Source of the DNA: Glaciimonas sp.
Lineage (GTDB): Bacteria > Pseudomonadota > Gammaproteobacteria > Burkholderiales > Burkholderiaceae_D
Direction of reading: 5' to 3'
Length of the DNA: 64,000 nucleotides
Assembly (NCBI GenBank): GCA_012927625.1
Contig: JABBOV010000012.1
Location: 281,107 to 345,106, forward strand
Below the pieces are notes generated by a model, which made no database searches, had not been told where the DNA came from, and was given only the letters and a program-made list of their open reading frames with translations. Shown here piece by piece: positions 27,989 to 36,680 of the stretch; position 1 is the first letter of the stretch, and each line of letters begins with the position of its first letter. The position numbers and the translations under genes were made by a program.

Positions 27989-29140
27989 TCAGAGGCCTGA
28001 TTTGAACTGAGTGTAGATACGTGTCATGGTTCTGCGAATATTGGAGTTCACCGAATCGGGTGTGAACATTTTCTTCATATCATCGGCAGACAGGAATACC
28101 GTTTTGTTCTCGCTGATTTCTTTCTTGACGAATTTCAGGCTGGCCGCGTTAGGGTTGGCATAAAACACTTTATTGGTCAGCGAAGCAGCAACTTCGGGAC
28201 GCATGATGTAATTCATGAACTTGTGCGCGTTGTCCGGGTGTGCGGCATCGCTCGGAATGGCCATCGTATCAAAGAACAGCATCGAGCCGGTATGGGGAAT
28301 CATAGCCTCGATCTTGACGCCATTTTTGGCATCGATTGCACGCTGCCTTGCAATGTTAATATCCCCTGACCAGCCCAATGCCAGGCAAACCGAACCGTTT
28401 GCCACATCGTTGATGTAGCCGGAAGAGCTAAATAAGGTCACGTAAGGACGAATTTTTTTCAGCAACTGGCCCGCTTCCTGATAGTCAGCAACGTTCTGTG
28501 AAAATGCGGGCTTGCCAATGTAATGCAGGGCAAGAGGAAGAACTTCGGAGGGGGCATCGAGGACTGAGATACCACAGGATTTTAACTTGGAGGCGTATTT
28601 GGTATCAAACAAAAGATCCCAGGCGTTGTCCGGCATCGGCAGGTCGCCCAGGGCACTCTTGACCTTATCTACGTTGATGCCGAGCGTTGTAAATCCCCAC
28701 AGCCAATCTACTAAATGATCATTGTTAGGGTCGAGTTTGGCAATTTTCCCCTGCAATACAGGGTCAAGGTTAACCAAGTTCGGCAGCTTGCTCTTATCCA
28801 GCTTGCGCAAGAGTCCACCCTCGATCTGCATTTTTGCCCAAATGACGCCAGGTACCACGATATCGTAACCGGTTCTGCCGGCGACCAGCTTCGCATGTAG
28901 AATTTCATTACTGTCAAAATTGTCGTAGCGAACTTTGATGCCGGTCTCTTTCTCGAAGTTCTTGATGGTGTCGTCAGCAATGTAATCTGACCAGTTATAA
29001 ATATTGAGGATTTTTTCTTCCTCTGCCATCACTGGAAGCGCTACCAATATTGTCGCTGCCAGTGCCGTCATCCCAACCATTTTCGTCAGGCCATATCCAA
29101 TACGTTTACTTAAATGTCGATTCCAAATCATTGCCGCCAT
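27989..29140 (-). CDS. potF: Periplasmic putrescine-binding protein PotF
   Basis: Substrate-binding component of the importer. I place the start at ATG 29140 because GGAGGG lies 4 nt upstream; the longer reading adds 7 residues before it. A signal peptide ends near LPVMAEE. The mature protein starts with ILNIYNWSDYIADDTIKNF, the PotD/PotF signature. YDIVVPG, LDPNNDHLVDWLWGFTTLGI and SGYINDVANGSVCLALGWSG follow. At about 383 residues it is slightly longer than E. coli PotF. It lies downstream of spuC. Confidence 0.92.
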   Translation of the reverse strand: MAAMIWNRHLSKRIGYGLTKMVGMTALAATILVALPVMAEEEKILNIYNWSDYIADDTIKNFEKETGIKVRYDNFDSNEILHAKLVAGRTGYDIVVPGVIWAKMQIEGGLLRKLDKSKLPNLVNLDPVLQGKIAKLDPNNDHLVDWLWGFTTLGINVDKVKSALGDLPMPDNAWDLLFDTKYASKLKSCGISVLDAPSEVLPLALHYIGKPAFSQNVADYQEAGQLLKKIRPYVTLFSSSGYINDVANGSVCLALGWSGDINIARQRAIDAKNGVKIEAMIPHTGSMLFFDTMAIPSDAAHPDNAHKFMNYIMRPEVAASLTNKVFYANPNAASLKFVKKEISENKTVFLSADDMKKMFTPDSVNSNIRRTMTRIYTQFKSGL

Positions 29141-29371
29141 CACACCCTCCTGTTGTTTCAAAATGAAAGTACCCTCAGTATTAGCATCACTCTTCCGCCT
29201 TTTTCACTGGAACCACCGTGTTACACGATGCAATGGTTCTTCTGGACGTTTTAGCAAGAGCGATGTTATCGATTCATGCCAGTATCGGCAACTTTTCTGC
29301 GGTTTGTCTCCATCACTTTCATGAGACAGTCTATTTACTGTTTGCCTGACTGCTGCTTGTCCGACTGATCT

Positions 29372-30817
29372 TCACAGGCAACCACGCTGCTTTAAATCCA
29401 CCAAAGTCGCATCCAGGCAGAACCGGATCAAAGCGACCATCTCGTCGATCTGTGCTTTCGTCATCACCAGCGGCGGCGCAATGATCATGCGATCCCCAAC
29501 AGCGCGCATGATCATGCCGTTGTCGAACATGTGGCCGCGACACACCATGCCGACATCGACTTCTTTCGGGAAAGGAACCGCGTCAAACAGGGTCGCACCT
29601 TTAGCCTTGACCAACACCAGTCCGGCGACGAAACCGCAAGTTTCCGCCATGCCGACCAGAGGATGATCTGCCAGGGTTTCAAATTGTTGCTTCAAATAGG
29701 GGCCGGTTTCTTCACGGACTTTTTCGACCAGATTTTCTGCGCGAATGATGCGGATATTTTCCAGTGCGGCGGCGCACGCGACCGGATGACCGGAGTAGGT
29801 AAAGCCATGATTGAAATCGCCGCCCTTCTCGATCAATACATTGGCCACGCGATCCCCCACCAGCACGCCACCTAGCGGGATATAACCGGAGGTCACGCCC
29901 TTGGCGAAAGTGATCAAATCCGGCTTGATGCCGAAGCGCTCCGAGCCGAACCAATAACCCAAACGGCCAAATCCGCAAATGACTTCGTCAGCGATCAGCA
30001 AGATGTCGTATTTGTCGCAGATGCGTTGAATTTCGGGCCAGTAAGTCGATGGCGGGATGATGACGCCACCGGCGCCCTGCACCGGTTCGCCGATGAAAGC
30101 AGCCACTTTTTCCGGGCCGACTTCAAGAATTTTATCTTCCAGCCAGGAAGCCGCTTCCAGGCCGAATTCTTCCGGCGCCAGGCCCTTGCCGCCCTCCAGG
30201 TAGTACGGCTGACCGATATGGACTATGCCCGGAATCGGCAAACCGCCCTGCTCGTGCATGGCGGACATGCCGCTCAGCGAAGCACCTGCCATCGTGCTGC
30301 CGTGATAAGCGTTGTGGCGGCTGATGATCACGTGGCGGTCTTTGCAGCCCATCAAGTCCCAGTAACGCCGCACCATGCGCACGTTGGTGTCATTGGCTTC
30401 CGAGCCGGAATTGGTGAAAAAGACATGATTGAACTGGGGCGGAGAAATCTCGACCAGTACCTTAGCCAGTTCCACCGCAGGGATATTGGTGGTGTTGAAG
30501 AAGCTGTTATAGAAAGGCAGTTGCTGCATCTGCGCATAGGCCGCGTCCGCAATGCTCTTGCGGCCGTAGCCGACATTGACGCACCACAGGCCGGACATGC
30601 CGTCCAGACTACGCTTGCCTTCGGAATCCCATAGATAAATGCCCTCGCCCTTGACCATCACGCGGGCACCGCGACTGGCCAGATCCTTGTAATCGGTAAA
30701 GGGATGTAAATAATGGGCGGAATCCATCTGCTGGATTGCTTCGGTGTTGTATTGCACTTGCTGCCGGGTTGCAGCAGGTGCAACGATGGCCGTTGGGGCG
30801 AGTGTTTTTGTATGCAT
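29372..30817 (-). CDS. spuC: Putrescine:pyruvate aminotransferase SpuC-like
   Basis: Class III PLP aminotransferase of 481 residues, probably converting putrescine (or a gamma-glutamyl derivative) plus pyruvate to aminobutyraldehyde and alanine. It has GMSGLWCVNVGYGRKSIADAA at the N-terminus, FFTNSGSEANDTNVRM, SRHNAYHGST, the cofactor aspartate in LLIADEVICGFGR, and the PLP lysine in ITFAKGVTSGYIPLGG. Its place between the synthetase and potF matches the Pseudomonas spu layout. No puuB-type oxidase is present, so SpuC probably supplies that step. Confidence 0.9.
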   Translation of the reverse strand: MHTKTLAPTAIVAPAATRQQVQYNTEAIQQMDSAHYLHPFTDYKDLASRGARVMVKGEGIYLWDSEGKRSLDGMSGLWCVNVGYGRKSIADAAYAQMQQLPFYNSFFNTTNIPAVELAKVLVEISPPQFNHVFFTNSGSEANDTNVRMVRRYWDLMGCKDRHVIISRHNAYHGSTMAGASLSGMSAMHEQGGLPIPGIVHIGQPYYLEGGKGLAPEEFGLEAASWLEDKILEVGPEKVAAFIGEPVQGAGGVIIPPSTYWPEIQRICDKYDILLIADEVICGFGRLGYWFGSERFGIKPDLITFAKGVTSGYIPLGGVLVGDRVANVLIEKGGDFNHGFTYSGHPVACAAALENIRIIRAENLVEKVREETGPYLKQQFETLADHPLVGMAETCGFVAGLVLVKAKGATLFDAVPFPKEVDVGMVCRGHMFDNGMIMRAVGDRMIIAPPLVMTKAQIDEMVALIRFCLDATLVDLKQRGCL

Positions 30818-30870
30818 GATTCACCTGAAATTTTTGATGTAATTTGATGCGATAGCTTCAATATAGTTAA

Positions 30871-30948
30871 GATTTACGCAAAAAAATGAATACCTTGCAG
30901 GGTATGCACAGCGCACCCTGTTCCCTGCGCTACTTAACTGCGTAAATC
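30871..30948 (-). other. Three-way-junction-like inverted-repeat element in spuB-spuC spacer
   Basis: Outer 10-bp perfect stem GATTTACGCA (30871-30880) / TGCGTAAATC (30939-30948) encloses two hairpins: ATACC-TTGCAG-GGTAT (30890-30905) and AGCGCA-CCCTGTTCCC-TGCGCT (30910-30931). It begins 9 bp after the spuB stop codon. It could be an mRNA element or a small mobile palindromic unit. Confidence 0.5.
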
Positions 30949-30957
30949 CTGGCGGTC

Positions 30958-32328
30958 TTAAACGTGCAGTAACAAATGCTCACGTTCCCAAGGGCTGATT
31001 ACCCGCATGAATTCTGCGTGCTCCAGATCCTTGATGGCCGAATAGACATCGATGAAGCGATCGCCCAGCACGCTGCGCAGTTTGTCCTCGGCGCGCAATA
31101 ATTGCAGTGCCTCTGGCAAGCCTTGCGGCAACTCGAACTTGAGGTCATAGGCGCTGCCGACCGTGATTGGGGTCGGCTCCAGTTGCTCGGTCATGCCCAG
31201 ATAGCCGCACGCCAATGTCACCGCCAGCGCCAGATAAGGATTGGCGTCGGCACCGATGATCCGGTTCTCGACACGCCGATCCTGGGCACCGGATTCCGGT
31301 ACGCGAAAGCCGACGGTACGGTTATCCTGACCCCACTGGATATTGATCGGGGCTGCGGTATGCCGCACGATGCGACGATAGGAATTGACATACGGAGCGA
31401 CAATGGCCATCGCCGCGGGCATATAGCGCTGCAAACCGCCGATGTAATGCTTGAAGATGGGGGCCGCCGAACCATCCTGGTTACTGAAAATGTTCAAGCC
31501 GGTCTGGGCATCCACCACACTCTGATGCACATGCATGGCCGAGCCCGGCTCGCCTGTCATCGGTTTGGCCATGAAAGTAGCGTACATGCCATGCTTGAGT
31601 GCCGCTTCGCGCAGGGTGCGCTTGAAAAAGAACACCTTGTCGGCCAAGTCCAGTGGCTCGCCATGCAGGAAGTTGATTTCCATCTGGCCAGCGCCGATCT
31701 CGTGAATCAGCGTATCCACGTCCAGATTCATCATTTCGCAATAATCGTAAATGTCTTCGAACAATGGATCAAACTCGTTGACTGCGTCGATGCTATATAT
31801 CTGGCGGCTGGTTTCGGCACGGCCGCTACGTCCGACCGGCGGCTTCAAGGGCAAATCAGGATCGGTATTTTGTGCAGTCAGATAAAATTCCAGCTCCGGC
31901 GCGACCACTGGCCTCCAGCCTTTATCCGCATACAACTTCAGAACCCGGCGCAGCACCGAACGCGGCGCAAAATCGACCAACATGCCATCGGCAAAAAAAC
32001 AATCGTGAATCACCTGCGCGGTTGGATCGACGGCCCACGGCACCATCGTGATGGTGGCCGGGTCCGCTTTCAGGATCATGTCGCGGTCAGTAGATGAAAT
32101 CGCCCGATCATACGGGCCATCATCCACCGGATAATTACCCGTCACCGTCATCCCCAATACCGCTTCGGGAATGCGCATGCCGCGCTCTTGGGTAAATTTT
32201 CCACGCGGCAGAATTTTGCCGCGCGCCACGCCGGTCAAATCCGGCACCAGACATTCAATTTCCGTAACCCGCTTTTCGTTGAGCCACAGATCCATATCCG
32301 TATAAGAAAAATTTTCACGTATCGACAT
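30958..32328 (-). CDS. spuB: Gamma-glutamylputrescine synthetase (glutamine-synthetase family)
   Basis: Probably ligates glutamate to putrescine with ATP, the first step of the gamma-glutamylated route. The start at ATG 32328 (MSIRENFSYTDMD) has AGGA 6 nt upstream; the longer reading of 32400 adds an AT-rich non-conserved leader. GS-family motifs include EIECLVPDLTGVARGKILPR, VVAPELEFYL, GAGQMEINFLHG, GSAMHVHQS and RVENRIIGADANPYLALA. It is paralogous to the gene at 35095-36432. The symbol follows the Pseudomonas spu naming; puuA is the enteric name. Confidence 0.88.
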   Translation of the reverse strand: MSIRENFSYTDMDLWLNEKRVTEIECLVPDLTGVARGKILPRGKFTQERGMRIPEAVLGMTVTGNYPVDDGPYDRAISSTDRDMILKADPATITMVPWAVDPTAQVIHDCFFADGMLVDFAPRSVLRRVLKLYADKGWRPVVAPELEFYLTAQNTDPDLPLKPPVGRSGRAETSRQIYSIDAVNEFDPLFEDIYDYCEMMNLDVDTLIHEIGAGQMEINFLHGEPLDLADKVFFFKRTLREAALKHGMYATFMAKPMTGEPGSAMHVHQSVVDAQTGLNIFSNQDGSAAPIFKHYIGGLQRYMPAAMAIVAPYVNSYRRIVRHTAAPINIQWGQDNRTVGFRVPESGAQDRRVENRIIGADANPYLALAVTLACGYLGMTEQLEPTPITVGSAYDLKFELPQGLPEALQLLRAEDKLRSVLGDRFIDVYSAIKDLEHAEFMRVISPWEREHLLLHV

Positions 32329-32373
32329 AGTTTCCTCTATTGTTGCTTGATTATTATTTATATTTTGTACTTC

Positions 32374-32405
32374 AAGTAGTACAGGCCTCCGTGCCTGCAC
32401 TACTT
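32374..32405 (-). other. Strong hairpin in the spuA-spuB spacer
   Basis: AAGTAGTACAGGC (32374-32386) pairs with GCCTGCACTACTT (32393-32405) with one mismatch and a 6-nt loop. Like the element at 30871-30948 it directly follows a stop codon and contains TACTTAACT. Probably an intra-operonic mRNA-stabilising or attenuating hairpin. Confidence 0.5.
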
Positions 32406-32411
32406 AACTAC

Positions 32412-33176
32412 TTAGGTCGCAGCTGTTTTCTGTGACTGGTATTGTCGGCAAGCTGTGCCGAACGCTGCATACAACTTCATGGAAATCGGATTTTCAGTCA
32501 AACGCCATTCTGGATGCCACTGCACTGCCAGCGCAAAGCCGGGAGCGTTCTCAACGCTATACGCCTCAACCAGGCCGTCTTCGGCGACCGCTTCGACGCG
32601 CAATCCAGGTGCCAGCCGGTCAATGCCTTGTCCATGCAGCGAATTGACCGAAATCCGAGTGACGCCACCCAGCACCTGCGCCATCAAACCGCCCGGCATC
32701 AGTGTGACCGCATGGGCTGGACCGTACTGCTCTTCAATGGACAGGCTCTTAACTTCGCGGTGATCGTTGAAACCGGCATTTTCTTGCAGCGCCTGATGCA
32801 GGGTTCCGCCTAGCGCAACATTAGCTTCCTGCATGCCGCGACAGATCGCAAACAATGGCAACCCACGCTCTAGCGCAGCACGAATCAAGGGCAGATTGGT
32901 TGCATCGCGCGCCGGATCGAGCGGCAAAGCAAGATCACGAACCGTCTGGCCGAAATGACTGGGATGCACATTGGAAGGCGACCCGGTAAGCATCACGCCA
33001 TCGACCGCAGACAACAGCGCATCCCAATCAATGCGCTCGCCCAGGGCCGGCAAAATTAAAGGCAAGCAAGCAGCGCCGGTCAAGACGGCATCGACATATT
33101 TCATTTGCGCGACATAGTACGGATACGCACCTTGCTGGAGGGTGCAAGCAGGAACGATAACGAGTGGGCTACGCAT
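32412..33176 (-). CDS. puuD: Gamma-glutamyl-GABA hydrolase (class I glutamine amidotransferase-like)
   Basis: Releases GABA from gamma-glutamyl-GABA at the end of the pathway (PuuD/SpuA). At 254 residues it has the nucleophile Cys in PLFAICRGMQEANVALGG, SVNSLHGQGIDRL, and the catalytic His-Glu pair in VQWHPEWR. It is the first gene of the minus-strand polyamine operon. It faces the mocR regulator across a 219-bp region that holds two pairs of ACCA(A/C)TTTA repeats. Confidence 0.9.
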   Translation of the reverse strand: MRSPLVIVPACTLQQGAYPYYVAQMKYVDAVLTGAACLPLILPALGERIDWDALLSAVDGVMLTGSPSNVHPSHFGQTVRDLALPLDPARDATNLPLIRAALERGLPLFAICRGMQEANVALGGTLHQALQENAGFNDHREVKSLSIEEQYGPAHAVTLMPGGLMAQVLGGVTRISVNSLHGQGIDRLAPGLRVEAVAEDGLVEAYSVENAPGFALAVQWHPEWRLTENPISMKLYAAFGTACRQYQSQKTAAT

Positions 33177-33235
33177 AATTTTCTTAATAAGAAGACTGGC
33201 TTATGCTTGAGATGCAGTTCAGAATAGCATCAAGA

Positions 33236-33278
33236 ACCAATTTGGTGCAAAATTCTGATGTTGCAATGCACCACTTTA
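33236..33278. promoter_or_regulatory. Putative MocR operator pair near the puuD promoter
   Basis: Direct repeats ACCAATTTG (33236-33244) and ACCACTTTA (33270-33278) are 34 bp apart. A similar pair of spacing and sequence (AACCAATTT..TGCAA.ATT) recurs at 36500 upstream of the second synthetase. Long-spaced direct repeats are usual for GabR/MocR regulators. Confidence 0.45.
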
Positions 33279-33322
33279 GAGCAGGCCAAAAAACTTATTC
33301 TCATCCTTGTGTTAGTCAGTAA

Positions 33323-33389
33323 TTGCATCTTATGCTGGATAATTTAAAATTGGCAGTACCACTTTAATCATCTTAATAGAACCAATTTA
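33323..33389 (+). promoter_or_regulatory. mocR promoter with overlapping direct-repeat operator
   Basis: -35 TTGCAT (33323-33328), 16-bp spacer, -10 TAAAAT (33345-33350). Repeats ACCACTTTA (33358-33366) and ACCAATTTA (33381-33389) lie 23 bp apart, just at and after the predicted transcription start. This suggests autorepression. The layout is repeated in degenerate form at 36607-36674. Confidence 0.5.
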
Positions 33390-33395
33390 AAAACC

Positions 33396-34904
33396 GTGAT
33401 TACCAATCTCCCAACCGCCGAATTACTGAGTGACACGCTGGCACAAGCCGACTTCCTGCCGCGACTGCCGCAACAGCGGCGCCTGTATGAGGCAGCAAAA
33501 GCGGCCATTCTGTCGCAGCAACTGGGTGCCGGCTGCAAGCTGCCGTCAACCCGCAATCTGGCAAAAGATCTCGGCATCGCGCGCAACACCATCATCGCCG
33601 CGTTCGAACAACTGGTTGCGGAAGGCTTCGTCGTCACTTCGACCGGCAGCGGCACCTATGTTGCGGCGACACTGCCTACCGTCTCGCGGCCTAAAGGCAA
33701 GCTGAAAGAACTCCCTGCCAGCACGCCGAAAATCCCTCTTGCCGGACCGGCGCCGCTATCGAAGCGCGGTGCCCAACTAACTGAATTTGCGGCCGGCGAG
33801 CGCTACGAAATCCAGCCCTTTGCACCCGGCGACTGCGATTTTTCAACCTTTCCTTACAAAATATGGCAGCGCTTGCAAAATCGCGTCTGGCGCGATTCCT
33901 GGTCGGAATTACTGGATTACGGCAAGGCTGGCGGCTACCTGCCGTTGCGCCGTGCGATTGCCGAATACTTGCGCGTGTCGCGCTCGGTCAAGGTCTCGAT
34001 CGACCAAGTGATGATCACGGCCGGCACCCAGCAATCGCTCGACCTGTGCGCGCAATTACTGGCCGATGTCGGCGACACTGCCTGGGTCGAAAATCCCTGC
34101 TACTGGGGTGCCAGAAGAGTGTTTGAATCGTGCGATTTGCACTTACATCCGATTGCCGTCGATGCCGAGGGTATCGCCCCGACCGCAAGCGAACTGATGA
34201 GCAAACCGCGTCTGATATATGTCACGCCGTCGCACCAGTACCCGACCGGCGTCGTGATGAGCCTGGCGCGCCGGCGCATGTTGCTGGAACTGGCCGAAAA
34301 CGAAGGGGCCTGGATACTGGAAGACGATTACGACAGCGAATTCCGCTATACCGGCCGACCGCTGGCTGCTCTGCAGGGACTCGATGCGCATGGCCGCGTG
34401 GTCTACATGGGCACTTTTTCAAAAGTTCTATATCCCGGCATCAAGGTCGGTTATCTGGTGGTGCCGCCGCTGCTGGTGGAACCATTCAAAAGCGCGCTGT
34501 ATGACTTACACCGGCCCGGCCAATTGATGATCCAGGCAGCGCTGGCGGACTTCATCGCGGCCGGGCATTTCACTACCCACATCCGCAAAATCCGCCAGGC
34601 TTACGGCGCCAAGCGCGAACTGTTGCGCAAGACGCTGGTGGCCCAGGTCGGCAACAATATCAAGATTTCAGGCGAAGAATCCGGCCTGCATCTGGTGATC
34701 GAATTACCCGATCAAGTGGACGATGTGGCGCTAGCCAGCCTGGCGGCAGAATCCGGCATTGCAGTCAAACCGCTGTCCAATTACTACCTGCAACAACCGG
34801 TGCGGCGTGGCTTGCTGGTCGGCTATGCTTACGTCAATATGGACAAAATCAGCTATTACGGAAAACTGCTGGCGCACGTTATTCAGGCCGGAACGCGGCT
34901 CTGA
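33396..34904 (+). CDS. MocR-family (GntR-HTH/aminotransferase) transcriptional regulator
   Basis: A 502-residue fusion of an N-terminal GntR winged helix (LPSTRNLAKDLGIARNTIIAAFEQL then STGSGTYVA) with a C-terminal fold-type-I aminotransferase domain. The PLP lysine lies in MGTFSKVLYPGIKVGYL and LEDDYDSEFRYTG is present. The GTG start at 33396 has no Shine-Dalgarno and lies 6 nt after the operator repeat. It probably senses a polyamine or GABA-type amine through PLP and controls the divergent puuD operon and the genes at 35-38 kb. The effector is inferred. Confidence 0.88.
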   Translation: MITNLPTAELLSDTLAQADFLPRLPQQRRLYEAAKAAILSQQLGAGCKLPSTRNLAKDLGIARNTIIAAFEQLVAEGFVVTSTGSGTYVAATLPTVSRPKGKLKELPASTPKIPLAGPAPLSKRGAQLTEFAAGERYEIQPFAPGDCDFSTFPYKIWQRLQNRVWRDSWSELLDYGKAGGYLPLRRAIAEYLRVSRSVKVSIDQVMITAGTQQSLDLCAQLLADVGDTAWVENPCYWGARRVFESCDLHLHPIAVDAEGIAPTASELMSKPRLIYVTPSHQYPTGVVMSLARRRMLLELAENEGAWILEDDYDSEFRYTGRPLAALQGLDAHGRVVYMGTFSKVLYPGIKVGYLVVPPLLVEPFKSALYDLHRPGQLMIQAALADFIAAGHFTTHIRKIRQAYGAKRELLRKTLVAQVGNNIKISGEESGLHLVIELPDQVDDVALASLAAESGIAVKPLSNYYLQQPVRRGLLVGYAYVNMDKISYYGKLLAHVIQAGTRL

Positions 34905-35016
34905 AAAACGCGTTGTGCTTTGTGACGCGCTCGATTCAACCAGCCAACCGGGGCCTGTGCCTGAGCAAGCTCCAACACTTGCGAAAGGGCTCGTCGTGCT
35001 ACCGGTACTGCTATTG

Positions 35017-35085
35017 GTATATTTTATTACCGCAATAAATGTATGCGTAAAGCAAGGTATTTTTAGGTATACCCCGCATTAATCG
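35017..35085. repeat. Intergenic repeat family, copy B
   Basis: Lies between convergent mocR and the second synthetase. Landmarks in order are GTATATTTTATTACCGC, AATAAATGTATGCG, AAAGCA, GTATTTTTAGG and TATACCCCGCATTAAT. It is closest to copy C at 37991-38060. Confidence 0.45.
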
Positions 35086-35094
35086 TGTAAAAAT

Positions 35095-36432
35095 TCACAC
35101 CAGAAGCATCAAATGTTCGCGCTCCCAAGAACTGATAACCCGGCTGTAGGTAGCGAATTCAAGCTCCTTGACTTCGCAAAAGGCCTTGACGAAGAGTTCA
35201 CCCAGGACTTCACCCAACGGCTGGCAGGCACGCATGCAGACAATTGCGTCTTCCAGGTTGCGCGGCAGTTCGTCGTCCACATGCTCGGCACTATCTGCGG
35301 TCGATGCCGACGGCGCCAGCCGCGCCACCATGCCCAGATAACCGCAAGCCAGCGTAGCTGCCATCGCCAGGTATGGATTGGCATCCACGCCCGGTACACG
35401 GTTCTCGATGCGGCGATTATTTGGCCCCGAATTCGGAATTCGGATGCCGCACGTACGGTTGTCGTAGCCCCAGCGCACATTGGTCGGAGCCGACATGAAG
35501 CGCGACAGACGACGGTACGAGTTCACATACGGCGCAAACATCAGCATCGACTGCGGCACATAGGTCTCCAGCCCGGCGATATAACTGAAAAACAAGGCAC
35601 TTGCGCTGCCATCGGGGTTCGAAAACACATTTTGCCCGGTCTGTGCATCGACGATGCTCTGGTGGATATGCATCGCGCTGCCCGGTTCCAGCTCCATCGG
35701 CTTGGCCATGAAGGTGGCAAAGATGCCGTGCCTAAGCGCCGTTTCCCGAACCGCCCGCTTGAATAGAAACGCTCGATCCGCCAGTTCCAGTGCATCGCCA
35801 TGCGAAAAATTAATCTCCATTTGCCCGGCGCCGGCTTCGTGGATCAACGTTTCCACGCCCAATTGATGGGTATTGCAAAAGGACGACAACTCCAGAAAAA
35901 ACGGATCGAAATCGTTCACCGCATCGATCGAATACGATTGCCGCCCCGACTCCGGCTTGCCGGTGCGGCCTAAAGGCGGCGTCAGCGGTTCGTGCGGATT
36001 GCTGTTGCGGGCTACCAGATAAAACTCCATTTCCGGTGCCACCACCGGCTTCCAGCCGCGTTCTGCATACAACTGCAGTACCCGGCGCAATACCGCGCGC
36101 GGCGACAATCCGACCGGACTGCCGTCGAAGTTCTCGCAGTCGTGAATCACCAGCGCTACCGATTCGGCGGCCCACGGCACTATCCGTATACTGGCGGGGT
36201 CCGGCACGCAAATCATATCGGGGTCGGTCGAGCCCACATACGGGCCATTGGCCGGTTGCTCGCCATTGACAGTATTGAGCAGCACGCTTTTTGGTAACCG
36301 CATTTCTCCTGCTGCGATAAACAGGTCTCGGGGCAATATCTTGCCGCGCGCGATTCCCGTCATGTCCGGGATTACGCATTCCACCTCGTGAATGTTCTTA
36401 TCCTTCAGAAACGCGTGCATCGTTTGTGTCAT
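35095..36432 (-). CDS. Second gamma-glutamylpolyamine synthetase (GS family)
   Basis: 445-residue paralogue of the synthetase at 30958. Matching motifs are VECVIPDMTGIARGKILPRD, VVAPEMEFYLVARN, GAGQMEINFSHGD, GSAMHIHQS and RIENRVPGVDANPYLAMA. It stands alone on the minus strand and is divergent from the MFS gene. It probably uses a different amine (for example a diamine of other length, or a monoamine) from its paralogue; substrate choice cannot be read from sequence. A degenerate operator repeat (ACCAATTTA at 36500) lies upstream. Confidence 0.85.
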   Translation of the reverse strand: MTQTMHAFLKDKNIHEVECVIPDMTGIARGKILPRDLFIAAGEMRLPKSVLLNTVNGEQPANGPYVGSTDPDMICVPDPASIRIVPWAAESVALVIHDCENFDGSPVGLSPRAVLRRVLQLYAERGWKPVVAPEMEFYLVARNSNPHEPLTPPLGRTGKPESGRQSYSIDAVNDFDPFFLELSSFCNTHQLGVETLIHEAGAGQMEINFSHGDALELADRAFLFKRAVRETALRHGIFATFMAKPMELEPGSAMHIHQSIVDAQTGQNVFSNPDGSASALFFSYIAGLETYVPQSMLMFAPYVNSYRRLSRFMSAPTNVRWGYDNRTCGIRIPNSGPNNRRIENRVPGVDANPYLAMAATLACGYLGMVARLAPSASTADSAEHVDDELPRNLEDAIVCMRACQPLGEVLGELFVKAFCEVKELEFATYSRVISSWEREHLMLLV

Positions 36433-36499
36433 TTGAATTCCCCGGTATGGAACGGCTTGGCAGAAATCGGTTTTTTAGATTTTAGTGAAAAACTATAAA

Positions 36500-36508
36500 A
36501 CCAATTTA
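36500..36508. promoter_or_regulatory. Putative MocR operator half upstream of second synthetase
   Basis: ACCAATTTA within AACCAATTTAATGCAATATT, which resembles 33235-33254. A weak partner TCCGCTTTT lies about 33 bp downstream (36533). Confidence 0.35.
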
Positions 36509-36642
36509 ATGCAATATTTTTATATTTTTAGATCCGCTTTTATGTGCACAAAAAACCGGCCTGTGAACCGGTTCATACGGCTATCTATATGCAAAAATAC
36601 CCGTTAAAATTATCTTAAACTGGATCGCGTTAAATTAGCAGT

Positions 36643-36674
36643 TCCACTTTCACAATATCAATAGAACCACTTTA
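36643..36674 (+). promoter_or_regulatory. Operator repeats copied from the mocR leader
   Basis: TCCACTTTC (36643-36651) and ACCACTTTA (36666-36674) have the same 23-bp spacing, and the same 6-nt distance to a GTG, as in the mocR leader. AATAGAACCA and CCGTGAT are shared. It probably drives the MFS gene under MocR control. Confidence 0.5.
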
Positions 36675-36680
36675 CACTCC

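Noticed and set aside
31102..32097. Long plus-strand frame opposite spuB
   Set aside because: Antisense shadow of a conserved GS-family gene; no motif and no ribosome site.
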